This document shows, one piece after another, positions 32,931 to 45,257 of a stretch of DNA of 64,000 bases; positions within the stretch are counted from its first letter, which is position 1; each line of letters begins with the position of its first letter. The notes under the pieces were generated by a model, which saw nothing but the letters and a program-made list of their open reading frames with translations, made no database searches and had not been told where the DNA came from. The translations under genes and the position numbers were made by a program. This stretch comes from Phoronis australis (Eukaryota > Phoronida > Phoronidae): assembly GCA_002633005.1 (NCBI GenBank), contig NMRA01000976.1, positions 1 to 64,000 of the forward strand. Reading direction: 5' to 3'.

Positions 32931-35900
32931 CTAATTGGTTGTAGTTATCAAATCAAGCCTAATTTGCTTCATCTTCATTTTTTTCATTTTTGTTCTTAGT
33001 GGAATCACCAAATGAGACGCCTGACGTATAGGCTAACCAAGGATTTCTCAGCAAAATTATTCGACAAACACTATTATTTCAGTGCGCTCCGAACCCTGGC
33101 CCTCAGCCTCAGCTTGCTAGATACCGGGAATAGTCCGACCTCTGATATCTTTTCAGCACCAGGCAGCTGATCAAAGGGCCAATTAATATCTAGAGATGTA
33201 TAATTTTGGACGAATGCCCAATGAAATTCTTCAACGAAGCAGAGAGATCCATATTCTAAAATTTTTGTCGTTGTCGTCTGGTAGTAGCAATCTTTTGAAT
33301 CCTTAAAACTATTTCCGTGCCCAGTAGTTTAATTAGTCATTTATATAACCTCTAGTTCATTTCCATTGCATATTGATATTACACCCTAAATTAATTGACA
33401 ACACAAGTTAGCTGACTGACTGATTACAATAAGCTAATTAACCTGCCGATTAATACCCGGGTTTCAACACTACATTCTAGTGCTTTGCATTTTAGCTCTC
33501 TTGGTTTTTAGAATTGAAAATATTCTTTAAACCTGTCACGTATGGAATACGATAATTATTTCGTGAATTATTTATCTTTTGTTTTTGGTATAAGCATATG
33601 CGCAAGGAAGAGCTGACGAAGGGATTTCCAATGATACGCCTCGTGATATCCTGTTGAAAAACGGCATAGCTGCGAAGCGTTTTTGTGGCAGTAAAAAAGT
33701 GACGCCTTTTCAGTTGACTTACTGTTAAAATATATACATGTCATTTGTCCTACTGTAGGTACATAAATTCGGTATCGTATTGGAGCTCCAGTTTGTTGAG
33801 ATGACTAGGGAATCGAGGATGCCATGGCGGTAACTCGCAAAACTAAACCGACCCCGGACTGAAATTAAAATGTAATGTGGTCCCGGCAGAAAGTCTTTCT
33901 GGATTGCTGAGCATTACCATAACTTTCAAACCATATATGAAATTGAGTGATTATACCCCATCACATACTCGGACGGAAACATTTAGTCGGAGAATGACTT
34001 GAAAATTTTATCAGGTTGTTCTGTACGTGTGCTACTTAAGTTGCTTATACACATATAGCGAACAGACCACTACTCTAATAGTTCACTACTCCGAAGGTTC
34101 ATTACTCTGAAGCAGTAATAGATATTCAGAGTAGTGGACCTTCGAAGTAGTGAATCTTCAAAGTAGTGACATGTAACCTTGGAGATCTCCTCCGTCACCT
34201 TTTTGCTCATTTGAAGTCTGAGAGGAATTTTCTTCATTAAGAAAAGGCTTGAACCTACTTCTTTTGAATAATGCGAACAAGCTTGTCGGGTTTTTTCAGT
34301 GATGAGAAACGTCGTAGTTAAATGTTTACTTTTTGAGCTATTGAAGTCACGTGTACTGAATTAAAAACAATGAAAACACATCCAGGTAGACTCACGCATC
34401 ACTAATGCACTAGTAAACGCACCAATACAAAACCAAAGCGTGAACTCGATTAAAAACATATATTCAACGATCACTTTCGATTAGAAATTCAAAAACAAGC
34501 CTGCATTTTACTACGCTGGCAGTATAACAGATAATAAACCTACATGTATTTTCTGCTGTTTTGCTGGTTGATTAAGGCATACACACGGCCATTTTTGCCA
34601 GTATCTGAAGAACGTCTTATGTAATCGGGAGGTGTTGAGCAGTGCGAATTTGAATTTTTTTCTAAATCATCATTTGTGGCGGTTNAAACCGCGACGCGTT
34701 GTATGAGGAAGACCCTGAAGCACAATCAGGCCTGCAAAGCACTTAGGAGTGACTCCGTATAAAAAATCAAGTAGAGACTATACCCATAATCACAGATTTT
34801 TTAGACTTAGCATATGAGGTCGGTTTGGTAAGTTGTAGAAAATCCTCGCTTTTAAAAATGTCCATCCATTACCGTAGTTCTTATGACCTGTTTATACCTA
34901 CATTTTGCAGACATGTAGACATGTTTAAATGCATTTTACTAGCATGTATAGTTAGCTGATAGCAAATGAGTGCTGTGGTTTAAAAGGCCTATGCTTGAAT
35001 AACTTAACAGTATAACTTTGAAATTTCATTTTTAAATTTGTATACTTTGATTTTGTGTGACAAAAACGGCTATTTTGAAGGTTTTCACTAAATCCATTTT
35101 TGGCCAAAGTTGGAACTTTGTAGCCAGTCATATTGCACCTTTCCAAAAACTGACCCTCTAATAATTTGTTCAGTCATTTCTAACCTGTTCATAATCTAAA
35201 ATAAAAAAATCTTTCCTCTCTAGTTTCTACGTACGAAGCATTACACGTACCGCATTTCGTCCTATTTGCCTGTTCTTAGTTGCCTCAACCACCAATAGGA
35301 GGCTCTTGGAACATGTAATTAGCAGAAACCCGTAGAGAGGGAATTGGCTTGCAAAACACGACGTAAAAATCTTGTACTTCTATCTTAGAAAAAAGCAGAC
35401 ATACTACTAATTTCCATTCCCTGAAAACCACACTGATGATTACAGCTTATTATTACAAATTATGCACATAAATTAAGACTGACATACGTTTTACAGAGAC
35501 GACACCCTGACGACAATACCCGTAAGCCAGCCGGACAGCGCGTGGCTCCCGGTCTGCCATATTCAATGATGATGAACGATATGTAAACAAAAGCAAGGTG
35601 AAATTTTGAGAGAAAAATTGAAATTTTGAATACTAACGAGGTTTTAAAATATTTTTAACATAAAGCAATGCAAACCTGTGACCCACGCATTGCTTAAACG
35701 CCGGTCATGTAAGCCAAAGTACAAACAAAATTCTAATGGTTATTGGCCGAAATTCTCTCACGGAGTGCTGCTAGTGCTTGAGAGGTTTTGCCGGCTCCGT
35801 CGATAAGACAATTACTGAAACGTACTAGACATTTTATAAAATTCGGAAAATATTTCCATGATATTACGACAAGGCGATCAGCTGTCAAGAGGCCGCTCTC

Positions 35901-36361
35901 CGGCGGGCCCTTTCACTGGATTCGCAATGTTTTTAATCTGGGCTTGTAGGGGAGCTTATTTTTGTCAGCGTTAGTTCATCCTGTAGGTATAATTATAAGG
36001 GCTCGCCCAGCTAAATTTGATGATTTTTCCTCGACCTCGACTAGTTTAACCGGGAATTCGAACATCACGGCTTGGGCGGTCCGAAGCCGGTTGAAGTATG
36101 CATTTGCACGGATCCGATTTCCCGAAAGGTGATTGGAATTGTCTACTTCAGGTTATACCAAATTACACCGATAATACAGGCGTTTTTTCACGAAAACGCA
36201 AGGGGGAGGTACTGCGTCACGCTTTCTCCATCTCCATTGGGACAGCTGGAGATGATGAACATAGTCCCCAAGTCCACCCACTGTGGGGTTTGGGCAATTA
36301 ATTACCAAATAAAATGCCTAATGGTTTGTACTTCATAATGATACAGTTGGTAGAGCAATTG
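32931..36361. repeat. Tandem segmental duplication, copy 2
   Basis: It matches 30124-32817 except for an extra segment (about 33580-34447), a single n near 34685 exactly where copy 1 has extra sequence, and a short loss near 35865. The extra segment carries the hairpin-like repeat at 34080-34165. Confidence 0.85.
34080..34165. repeat. Inverted minisatellite-like repeat
   Basis: The unit '(t)tcactactccgaaggt' and its complement 'ccttcgaagtagtga' occur several times in opposite orientation around 34125, so the stretch can fold on itself. Confidence 0.6.
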
Positions 36362-36821
36362 TTTAGGATTATGTCATAGAGAACTACAAAATTGGCAATC
36401 CATCTTTTTAAAGCAGACCAGACTGGTATACAGTATATTATTTCCAGTTGTGTTCCTTTTTAAATGGTCGAGTTGCGTAGTTGGGTATGGTTGGTGTGAG
36501 AATATGAAGGTATCTTCCGCACTCAAGTCCAAAGTTAGTGCTCATATTGACGAATAGCCGACAACCTCCGCTCGCCGTTCTCGATTAGGTTTTGAGATGC
36601 CAGCAGATAATTTTATCTGGGCAACTGTAAATGTGAGTAATGTAACCATAGATTCATTAGTCTAATTCCACGATATGAGTATCAATTCAAACGATTTTTT
36701 TCTTTGACACATATAAAAAATAGCCTACTTGCCCGGATCCCATCTACATGTATAATGTACCCGGATCGTAGATGTGTCGTGTGATTAATAGGTCTATCGT
36801 AGAAAAAAAGCAAACGAGAGT

Positions 36822-37014
36822 ACATGTACACCTACTAGATACGCTAAAGCGGCTTATGACATGTTAGTTGATTTAGATAGGAATGGAAGAAATACTTGGG
36901 TATCTTCTGTTAGACAATTGCTATCAAAATACGGTTTTTATCAAATTTGGTTGAATCAAGGTGTCACGTGCGAAGTCTCGTTTTTAAGTTTCTTCGCGCA
37001 AAGAGTTAATGACT
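36822..37014 (+). pseudogene. LINE fragment (polymerase C-terminal region)
   Basis: The frame reads RYAKAAYDMLVDLDRNGRNT, WVSSVRQLLSKYGF, IWLNQGV and FFAQRVND. The order AYDML-LD-W-VR-LL-GF-W-QGV-F-F-QR resembles the region after the reverse transcriptase in several non-LTR retrotransposons, of the kind that precedes the C-terminal motif seen at 17170-17535. It is cut off at the n at 37015. Confidence 0.6.
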
Positions 37015-37095
37015 NATCCATCAGTAAATAAGCATTTCCATGAGAGCACGCGATCGTGGATTGTGAAACCCAACGTCATTGGCTAAGAGTTTAAA

Positions 37096-37215
37096 CTAAA
37101 TTACGAGCGTAATTTTACGCCGTAAAGAATTAAATTACGCTCGTAATTTTACGGCGTAATTAATGGCGTAAACAACTGCGTAATGTAGACAATTACGCTC
37201 GTATTTTTCCGGCGA
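37096..37215. repeat. TTACG/CGTAA repeat cluster
   Basis: Imperfect units 'aaattacgagcgtaattttacgccgtaa', 'aaattacgctcgtaattttacggcgtaa' and 'aattacgctcgtatttttccggcg' (parts quoted) lie side by side in direct and inverted senses. TTACGAGCGTAA and TTACGCTCGTAA are complements, so the block can fold. Confidence 0.65.
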
Positions 37216-37464
37216 CACTTTCCCCCCAACGGCCCATCATAATTTCAAGCCTGTAAGCACCTTCGCTATCTAAAAGTTAGCAGCGTCATTTGGCCTTGTG
37301 GCCTGTACGTGAATATCTGCAAAATTCGCAATTGTGTTAACCTCATTCAAATTACCGTACAAAAAGTTTTGTACACTTGATTGAGAATTAAGGTTGAAGC
37401 CTAATTAGACTATACCTTCTGTTTGCAATGTTTATTTGATATTACACGCAGTGTCAGGTCATTT

Positions 37465-38460
37465 AACGTTAGTAAAACCAAGAACCCACCAGAAATTAAA
37501 ACAACAAAAATTGTCTATTAACGTTTCCCATATCGAGTGTGTCGACAAGTTTAAGTATTTGGGCCTTATTTTAAATCCCAACCTTAAAATTATTTAGAAA
37601 TCATGTAGAACACATAACAAAACAAATTGTCAAAAAAAATCGGTGTACTTAAACGTCTAGGTAATTTTCTTAATGTCAACACTCTTAAAACACTTTACCA
37701 TTCAGTTATCCAGCCACATATTGATTATTGTTTACCAGTTTGGGTACATACCAGCGACACACTTGTAAGCAAGGTTCAGGCGATATCCAAAATAGAGCCG
37801 ACAGGGCTATTATGGATACTACAATTAGGGAGACCTGTACTCCACGCTTGGATTGATTAAAGTATAACAAAGAAATAAAAATCTCTCCGACTGTTGCATA
37901 CACACATGTGTTAATGGTTTGGCTACAACGTATCTCAGCCGCAAATTCAGAACCAGACAAGCTGCTTACTCTATACGTTCTGCCGTTGATGGTAATGTTT
38001 CATTTAAAAGAATTAAAACCAAGACCGGCAAGAGATCTTTTATTCATGCTGCTGCTGCAGTATGGAACTCTCTTAGCCCAGAAATTAAACGTTCCGGTTC
38101 AGTTAATGCTTTCAGTTGCAATATTAAAAAATTACGGTAATTTATTTACCCATTCTTACACCTGTGCCTGTCTTAATTAATAATTGTCATTATTGTATAT
38201 ACTCTCACTATTTTTTTTTCATTTAATTTCATGTCCCTAAGTCTAATTTCATCATCCTCCGTCAATTATTTATTTACTATCTAAATTCTCAACCCGTTTT
38301 AATTGTTGCATTGTTACTTGTATTTCATTATTGTTTTACTATTTCATTGTATTTTATTGTATAGTTGTAAATCCTGCTGTTGAGGGCCCTCTTGGAAAGC
38401 AGTGATGGCACTAAAAAGGCCACCCTCATTTTAAATATTGAAATAAATAAATAACTAAAT
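37465..38460 (+). pseudogene. 5'-truncated LINE with 3' tail
   Basis: It reads KPRTHQKLKQQKLSINVSHI, ECVDKFKYLGLILNPNLK, then after a frameshift KKIGVLKRLGNFLN, LKTLYHSVIQPHIDYCLPVW and, after another shift, TTYLSRKFRTRQAA and AAAVWNSLSPEIK. This is the well-known end of CR1/RTE/jockey-like polymerases. The 3' UTR ends with 'aataaataaataactaaataa', a short-unit tail typical of such elements. At least two frameshifts make it a relic. Confidence 0.8.
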
Positions 38461-39976
38461 AATTTTGAAAATACACAACGTGAAAACATGGTTGAATATA
38501 TCTTTTTTTAACAATTGAAATGTTAAAGTTCAATACACAAAAAATGCCGGGATAAGAAGTGAAATTGGTTTGTAACATTTGCAGATTAGTTGTGCTTAAT
38601 GTTCTGTAAGACCCTAGAAAATTTTCAAATTTGGCCAACCTTCAATTCCTGGCACAATATCTCAGAAGCGGCTGGATGGATTCACACGAAAGTTTCTGAT
38701 ATTATGCACTTTGCGTTGTTAAAAAATTAACGTTAGGAATTGTTTTTAAAATTTGTACTTTTGCAAAATGAAGTATAACAATTACTTGTATGATTTTTGT
38801 GACAAAACTTCATGAAAGTTGCATCAAGCGAAAACAAAATGAAAATTTTATAAAACTGCAACAGCGTGTTTGAAAGTTTATTTTGAACAATTACACCATA
38901 CAATAATTGGTCATGTAATGGATGCAATGCATGTATCTTTACTTTTTAATAACTTTTACTCGAAACATGGTCTGGTGGTCTCGTTATTGCCTGATTTGTA
39001 TAAAGTTAACAACTAAATTTTATGGAGTTTTTGCTTTCAGAAAAATGTACTTTTGCTAAGTTCACTTCTACTGTTTTGTACTACTTGGATAAATTTTCAG
39101 ACTTGTCGATAAGGTCCTTCATAACTTTAACATTGTGTTAAGGTTATGTTTTACGTTTGAAAAACTCCAAATTTAACTAATTTTGGGACACGAAATCTTA
39201 GATATGGCGAGCGTTTTCATATATTTCGGATACTATGCTTAAACCATTACATGTACGTTTCTAGAATTTATGGGAATTGGTTTTAGAATGCTCCGTTTGT
39301 GAGTAATGGGTTATCAAAAGCAGGACTTCTGTGATTTTTATAAAAAATCAAAGGTGCATCAAACGAAAACAAAAAGACGATATCATTTTACAGAGTCCAT
39401 TTGAATATTTTAGGAATTTGGCTACATGCTCAAAATGTTGGTATGATAACTAGGAGATTAGGTCAGAGAGCAACAGAACATTCGAAAAGTGACACTAGTG
39501 ACCTCTGTATTCACTCTGTGGTAACAGGTCGCATAATAGATTACGCTTATCTTTCTATTCTTCACAATGATGTAAATAGATTCAGATTGGCTATTAACGA
39601 GAGCCTTGCCGTTGTTCTTCTGAATGCTCTGTCTTCGCTGGATATCAACCTGCGGTAGTTTGAGCTCACCATCAGGTAGCTTTGACCTCTTCATGTGACT
39701 GCTTTACAATGTATAAGTAAGTTTTGGTATCTTTGTTCGTGTTAATTATGACCATGCTTGTGGTGGTTGGATATTTTCCTTGAGAATGGTGAAGTGATTT
39801 TCATCGAATGGTGCAATAGCACCGATTGTCACCCACCTTTACAGCTCAACATATAATATATAACTTTTGTATTTATCTGGTAGTTTAGTTTGTCATTATA
39901 TAGTGTGTATATGACCTTTATCTCACCCTCACGTGTTGTTTCACTGCATGTAGCTTCGGTATCGCTTCGCAGTTAG

Positions 39977-40242
39977 CAGGGGCGGATCTAGGATTTTGAG
40001 TTAGGGGTGCGCGCGCCCAGCCTAAAATGTAGGGATGTGGGGGTCTCAAATCTTTGGGTTTGTGGACCTTACTACTAAAAAAACGGGGTTTGTTCAAGGC
40101 CTATGCATTGTGCACTCGTCCCCGAGCCCCCCTGGGTGCGCGCATATATACTAATCAGTCATTCGCACCCCGAACTGCCAAATGGAATCTGGGAGAATTT
40201 TAGGGAGGGCATAGCCCCCTTGCCCCCCTGAACCAGCCACTG
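39977..40242. mobile_element. hAT5-like MITE with 5-bp target duplication
   Basis: It runs from CAGGGGCGGATCTAGGATTT to CCTGAACCAGCCACTG and is flanked by GTTAG on both sides (39972-39976 and 40243-40247). This is the longest and best delimited copy of the family in the window. Confidence 0.8.
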
Positions 40243-40946
40243 GTTAGCGCATGAATACAAAATGCTGAAAACAATTGTGCTGGGTTTTCTAAAATTAAGA
40301 ACTTACCCCCTATTGTGATTTACGAACGACACGAGACATAATTGATGCACTCAAGAAAGTCCGCCACCTAGAAACACTGTGACATCTGATCGTCTCAAAG
40401 AGGGCGGTATTTCTCAGACCTCTTACTTTCCAACTACACTTATTGCATCGTTCTGTAAAATTATTCTTACCGCTATAGAATTTATCCCATTTAATCAAAC
40501 CCTCAGACTGAGCCGCCTTGACAAGCAACTTGTTGAGGATACTCTACCGGGATACGAAACTACCACTTCTTTTAAATCCCAGAAGTTGATTCTGACGAAA
40601 CCAGTTTCACAACTGCAGGTGCTCTAAGCCCTACAAAGGATTTAGGAAAAAATGGAGATTTCTGGTTAAGCGGATGCTTTATCTGAAATCCTGGTAATTT
40701 TGATTCCTACCCGAATGCGAGTTCGAAGCACCTCTCATTGTATCATTTGATTGCTGGGCTACGGTCTTGACATTCAGTAGATTTTTATAATGAAACATCG
40801 TTTTGCGTTGTTGACATAAAAACAAAATGCAATAAATGCGTTCATAGATATTTATATTTTCTTCGAAATGATTGTGAGATAATTCCAATACATTTCAGTC
40901 TTTTAAGATATTTTAAGTGTGTTTCATGAAGATTAATGAAACAACT

Positions 40947-42213
40947 TTAGTCCATATCGTCGACGAGTTCCCGGCTTTGAACCTCGCGTTCAAAACTTCC
41001 TGCGTTCCCTTCACTGTCCAACGACGACATTCGGGAGGATTTTGCACGCCTGACTTCATGAAAGCGGGAAACCCGCCCTGTTTCAAGGTGTGCGTCCGAG
41101 ACGCTGAAAACACAACAACAAGAAACACTGCTGAGTAAATATTTCTTTCGTTACTGTATATGAACATTGTTTCAGTGAGTCAAGAACGGCTACTTCAGAT
41201 GACAATAAGAAAGATATCAAACCCGGTTCCGACAAGTTTTCCCAAAGTGTTTTGTTAACCGCTATTAAACAGTTAGTACTTCCCATGAAATGCGTGCGAT
41301 GGAAAACTCTATATTCACCACAGAGTTTTAAATCTCTCTCCCACTAAGATAAATGCGCGCATGCGCTCAAAGTAAGTCATTCTACATACAGCTGACCGAC
41401 AAGATGAATGTTAACGGCAGAATATCATGTGTGATCGCACTATGAATTCGAGGTCGACAGCGCAGTATCAAGCCAGCCAGTGAAACAAGTAATTTTCCGA
41501 AAATATTTCCAAGGGCAGTTTAGAATATATTTGTATACTGCGATACCTTTCAAAATTAACTTTAAAGCGTTTAGGACTTAAATGTATATAAATTGCCTCT
41601 AATCGGTCTAGCTGCTGTTTAAGTCGCTATTATATCATTTACATCAAAGACCAAAGGTCACGTTTTCCATATCAGAGAAATGTGCTACGTTTATGTCCTG
41701 CCATACCAAATAAGGAGAAGTTCATAGCCTTGTGGGAGAAAAATGAAAGAAGTGACGAGCGGTTAAAAGATGGATTTTTTAATTTGAAAGTAAAAGAAAA
41801 TGCGTTGATATTAACAGATATTGAAAATCTTTACGCAGGTACGTTGAATTATGTTTCAGTGGCAGAGAACCACGTGACTCTGAATACTGCAATTTAGTCT
41901 GTTTTGAGTTCAAGGCCTCTTTAATGATTCTGCAGGGTCACGAGCTCGTGAGAGGCAGTGAACTGAGTTTATTACTGTTCATGGCTTATCTACGAGTAAC
42001 TAGAATGTGTACTCGTTTGTATGTGGTTCTGAAAGGAATACGTTGACACATTTTCATGACATCATGGCTTGAGATGACGTAGACCTATGTGACCTTATTT
42101 TGCAACTTTTTGACGGGACATGAGATTATGAAACATGGATATAATACTCACCTGACGTAGAGCACCAAGCATGCAACGGCCAGCAAAGCGATAACATTGG
42201 TCGACTTCAACAT
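40947..42213 (-). CDS. Small secreted peptide precursor, paralogue 1
   Basis: Two coding exons, 42213-42152 and 41103-40947, join to 219 nt or 72 residues. Exon 1 follows an acceptor (TTATTTGTAG, exon from 42235), starts ATGTTGAAG, and encodes a signal peptide MLKSTNVIALLAVACLVLYV; the donor is AG|GTGAGT. Exon 2 follows TGTTTTCAG and completes VSVSDA, a good signal peptidase site (cut after the A). The predicted mature part of about 47 residues has no cysteine. It reads HLETGRVSRFHEVRRAKSSR, then SSLDSEGNAGSFERE, and ends RELVDDMD. The RR could be a convertase site. The paralogue at 55958-61936 differs only by substitutions and by three in-frame length changes, which strongly supports a real coding gene. 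I do not recognise the family; neuropeptide, host-defence and structural roles are all open. Confidence 0.75.
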
Positions 42214-42979
42214 TGTTTGAGTCTCATGAGGTTGTCTACAAATAATCAAAATATGGCTGTCTTATAAAATATGGTTCGACAACTGTTCTTGCGTGGTTGC
42301 AGAGGTAAAACTTCATTCGAGACCACTTGCTGACGTCCTATTAACGCTGTTTTGGTTGTTCAAAGACGTCCAACTGGCAAAATATTATAAGATTCAACAC
42401 CAATGAAGCAGTACATTTCAAAAACGACCGAATGAGTTCATTTTACTCACAGCGTAACAGGTTTTAAATATTCTATCGATTGTTTGTTGTTCGTTTCGTA
42501 CAGAGATTGTTGTTACGTTTTTTAGGGAAGCACGGTTTGTGTGTGTTTGGCGCATTCAGCACAGGCCGTGTTTTTATTGTGTTTACTGGATTGTTAGACT
42601 CTTTCGAATGCAAATTACCACACATTTTATTACAATTACGACTACTATTTATTGACCCAATGTCCTGTAAATTACCAGCTATGAAACTCGCTTTCACGGC
42701 ATTAACTGCCTAAGCCAACTTTAGCCCATCGTTGGCTAAATGCGCAACGATAACGTTGTCAATTCACTACAAGTATTTACGGCTGGAATTAATTACTTGG
42801 AGCGCCATTAACTGATAATGTCGTAAAATAATTAACAAGTGTGAATTTATATAATCCCTAAATAACGAATTTAAGATTGCATGCTCGTCGTTCAGAATTA
42901 ATTTACACTGTTAACAAAAACTAAGTTGTGCAAGTAATTTATGGTCATAACGTTCACCCATTCAGCCTAAGATACATAT

Positions 42980-43192
42980 ACTAGCGTCCATCATCATTTT
43001 CATATCGTGCATAAAACCCTGCACCCAAAGAATTTCGATTCTCACAGCTTGGTGGCAAGTGTTCGCAGTCTATGACGTGACTCAAATTGTTGTGGTGTTT
43101 TACTGTCCTATCGAGATGAAGAATAAGACCAACGATAGCAATGACAGTACTTATGGCAATAGCTCTACAGAGCGAATTGCAACTGTACGCCA
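42980..43192 (-). other. Possible terminal exon with hydrophobic segment
   Basis: After TATTTCAG a frame without ATG is open to TAG (42980). It reads AIAISTVIAIVGLILHL (hydrophobic), then LSHVIDCEHLPPSCENRNS and GAGFYARYENDDGR. The second half is repeated at about 63862-63990 in the other unit, where a TGA interrupts it after PPSCEN. It may be an exon of an upstream gene, or intron sequence of the peptide gene with a chance frame. No family recognised. Confidence 0.25.
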
Positions 43193-43204
43193 CTGAAATA
43201 CCAA

Positions 43205-43279
43205 ACTTACCAACTTGTCGAAACGTGTCGAGTCAATGTCTAGGTTTGACTGTCGAATGACGAATGGTGCTCATTTATA
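43205..43279 (-). promoter_or_regulatory. TATA box, start region and 5' UTR exon candidate
   Basis: On the minus strand TATAAAT (43279-43273) is followed 28 bases on by an ACAGTC start-like site (A at 43251) and then by a donor TTG|GTAAGT (exon end 43211). A 40-base non-coding exon spliced to the acceptor at 42235 would make this the promoter of peptide paralogue 1. This is inference from signals. Confidence 0.4.
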
Positions 43280-43299
43280 GAGAAAAACATGAACCGAAC

Positions 43300-45240
43300 G
43301 TCCCGCATCTAGTTAATAAATTCAGGTGTAAATGATTCCGTTTCTGGCTTTCAATAAAAAAATAGGCAAGTGACGTGTCGCAGTACTGTGATTTTGAAAG
43401 CAGATAATGCATTTGTTCAAGTAGTCATATTTTGTCTAGTTTTAAGTTTATTAAGAACGTGACATAGTGGACCACAGACCACGTCGTATGGTTGTCATTT
43501 TTGTTTCGGTGTGGTTTCACAAACCGTAGAATTTTATGAAAAAGGTTCGATGGTTAAAATAGTTGCAGACTGATAGACTTTAATTCAAAAAATATATATT
43601 TTCTGAAAATAGAAAGACTGTAACATTTATTAATTGTCGACTTGATACCAATCCTCTGTTATGTGAATCACGTTACCTAGCTTTCATTTCTAATAGAATC
43701 CAATAAAAAATAATGGTACATTCTAATCAAAACATCTACATGTATATCAGTAACATGTAATGTCATAATTAATTGTAATTTAGATGTGTTTCATTTGCTC
43801 AACCGATGCGGAAATTCGTTGCGTTTTACACGATATTCTTCAAGACGGCAAATATGGCCGCCATTGTGATGTTTTCAATTGACCTTGGTTGCATTCTAAA
43901 TGGAGTGTCCAAGCACCACAAAACTTGCATTTTCCTCCACTTGTTTCAGTATTCAAAGGCTACTGGTCGCATTCCTTATCGCTGTGGTTTACATGCAGCG
44001 TGTGTCTTGCGAATTGCTCGAAGCCTAGTGTTCTTGTGTTGAAATCGAACTTGCTGAGTGGGCCATTTGTCGATTTTGTGGTTTGCTGAAACATTTATCC
44101 ACTGTCTCTGGAGAGATTTTTCAGACCTTTTCCTATGTGGAAATAATTGCAAGAGCATTTGTTTTTCTCTAAGACTTGCATTTCTCGAGTTACTGGAGAT
44201 TATCCCATATCGTGAGCATGCACTTTAAACTAGAATACATCACAACTGGTACGCGGTTTTATTGACATTCTTTCAGGCCCAGCTTCTAGTTTTTTATAAG
44301 CCGTTTAATCAGTTGATATGCCCTTCTGGGACCGGCTTCCCAATTAATAGCTCAGAGCTTGAATTTTTGTTGACATAATTGGTACTACTTGGCTACTTTT
44401 AAAAATTCAAAATCCCGTGTAGTCTAACTTTACTCCCCTATTCAGATTGCGTTGTTCCCATCGGTTTTCATGGCCCGAAAAGAAAATTTAACAGAATATC
44501 CCGAATGCCTTCAAGACTTCTTTTATTCATGTATAATGAACTGATACGAAACAGTAGTGAAAGTAATTACAATTATTCTCACCACTGGCCCAGTCGGTGA
44601 ATAGAATCGTTCCTTTGATGACCGGCCTCTACTGAGAATGAAATGTGGATAAAACCAACAATCCAGTCCTTATTTCGTTTACATGTTTGCAGGATGCCGA
44701 TGGTCACCTCCAGTTGAAGTTTTTTTTTGCTGTATCTCCGGTGTACCTTGACAGCTCTGTCTGAATATAACGTTAGATATCGCCGCCAAACCTGTCGATC
44801 TGACTGGTAACCCCGTTTCTCGAACTGACATACATCTACTGTTCTCGACATTCACTGGTTGTACCTGTACTTTCTTTGGCCTACAAGTTGCATTTTGAGT
44901 GATCGACATGCAAATGAATTTTTATCTCGTCAATACCAGTGTGACTGGTTTTCCGGCTAAAATCGGAAACAAAATATTTCTGTAAGGGTAATTTTTTGCA
45001 CAATGTTAAATTTGTGGTTCTCTATCTCCTCGATACTTTGACAGAACCTTCTGGAATTTGGTAGGTGAATAGATCGGCCTTAAAGGAGAATGCCACCCGA
45101 TTTCGATCGTCTTTTTTACTGTTTTAATCGGTCAGTATCCACCTTGCCTCTTATACGGTCGACCTCACCTTGCCGAGGTGTCGCGTTAACCTGTGAGGAA
45201 GGTGAGAAACGACGCAGCGACGTCAGTGGTTCGTCTGCAG
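43300..45240. other. Intergenic stretch
   Basis: No gene or clear mobile element is recognised. It is A+T-rich with many short open frames on both strands that have no supporting pattern. Confidence 0.4.
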
Positions 45241-45257
45241 AGTGAATGCCACTATAG

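Larger units (their letters stand above)
40390..43200. repeat. Duplicated gene unit, copy 1
   Basis: Blocks at 40399-40620, 40830-41290, 41330-41900, 42060-42470 and 42480-43080 are repeated in the same order at 55350-56290, 61065-62180 and 63290-64000. The unit contains the secreted-peptide gene at 40947-42213. Confidence 0.8.

Noticed and set aside
41666-41838. Plus-strand exon-like frame (LCPAIPNKEKFIALWEK ...) between AG and GT inside the peptide gene intron
   Set aside because: The counterpart at 61360-61560 has a frameshift in the middle, so the frame is not kept; it is left as unexplained conserved intron sequence.
43193-43210. An 18-base GTAAGT...TTTCAG interval that looks like an intron
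   Set aside because: It is far below the minimum size for splicing in animals; the donor and acceptor probably belong to different junctions.
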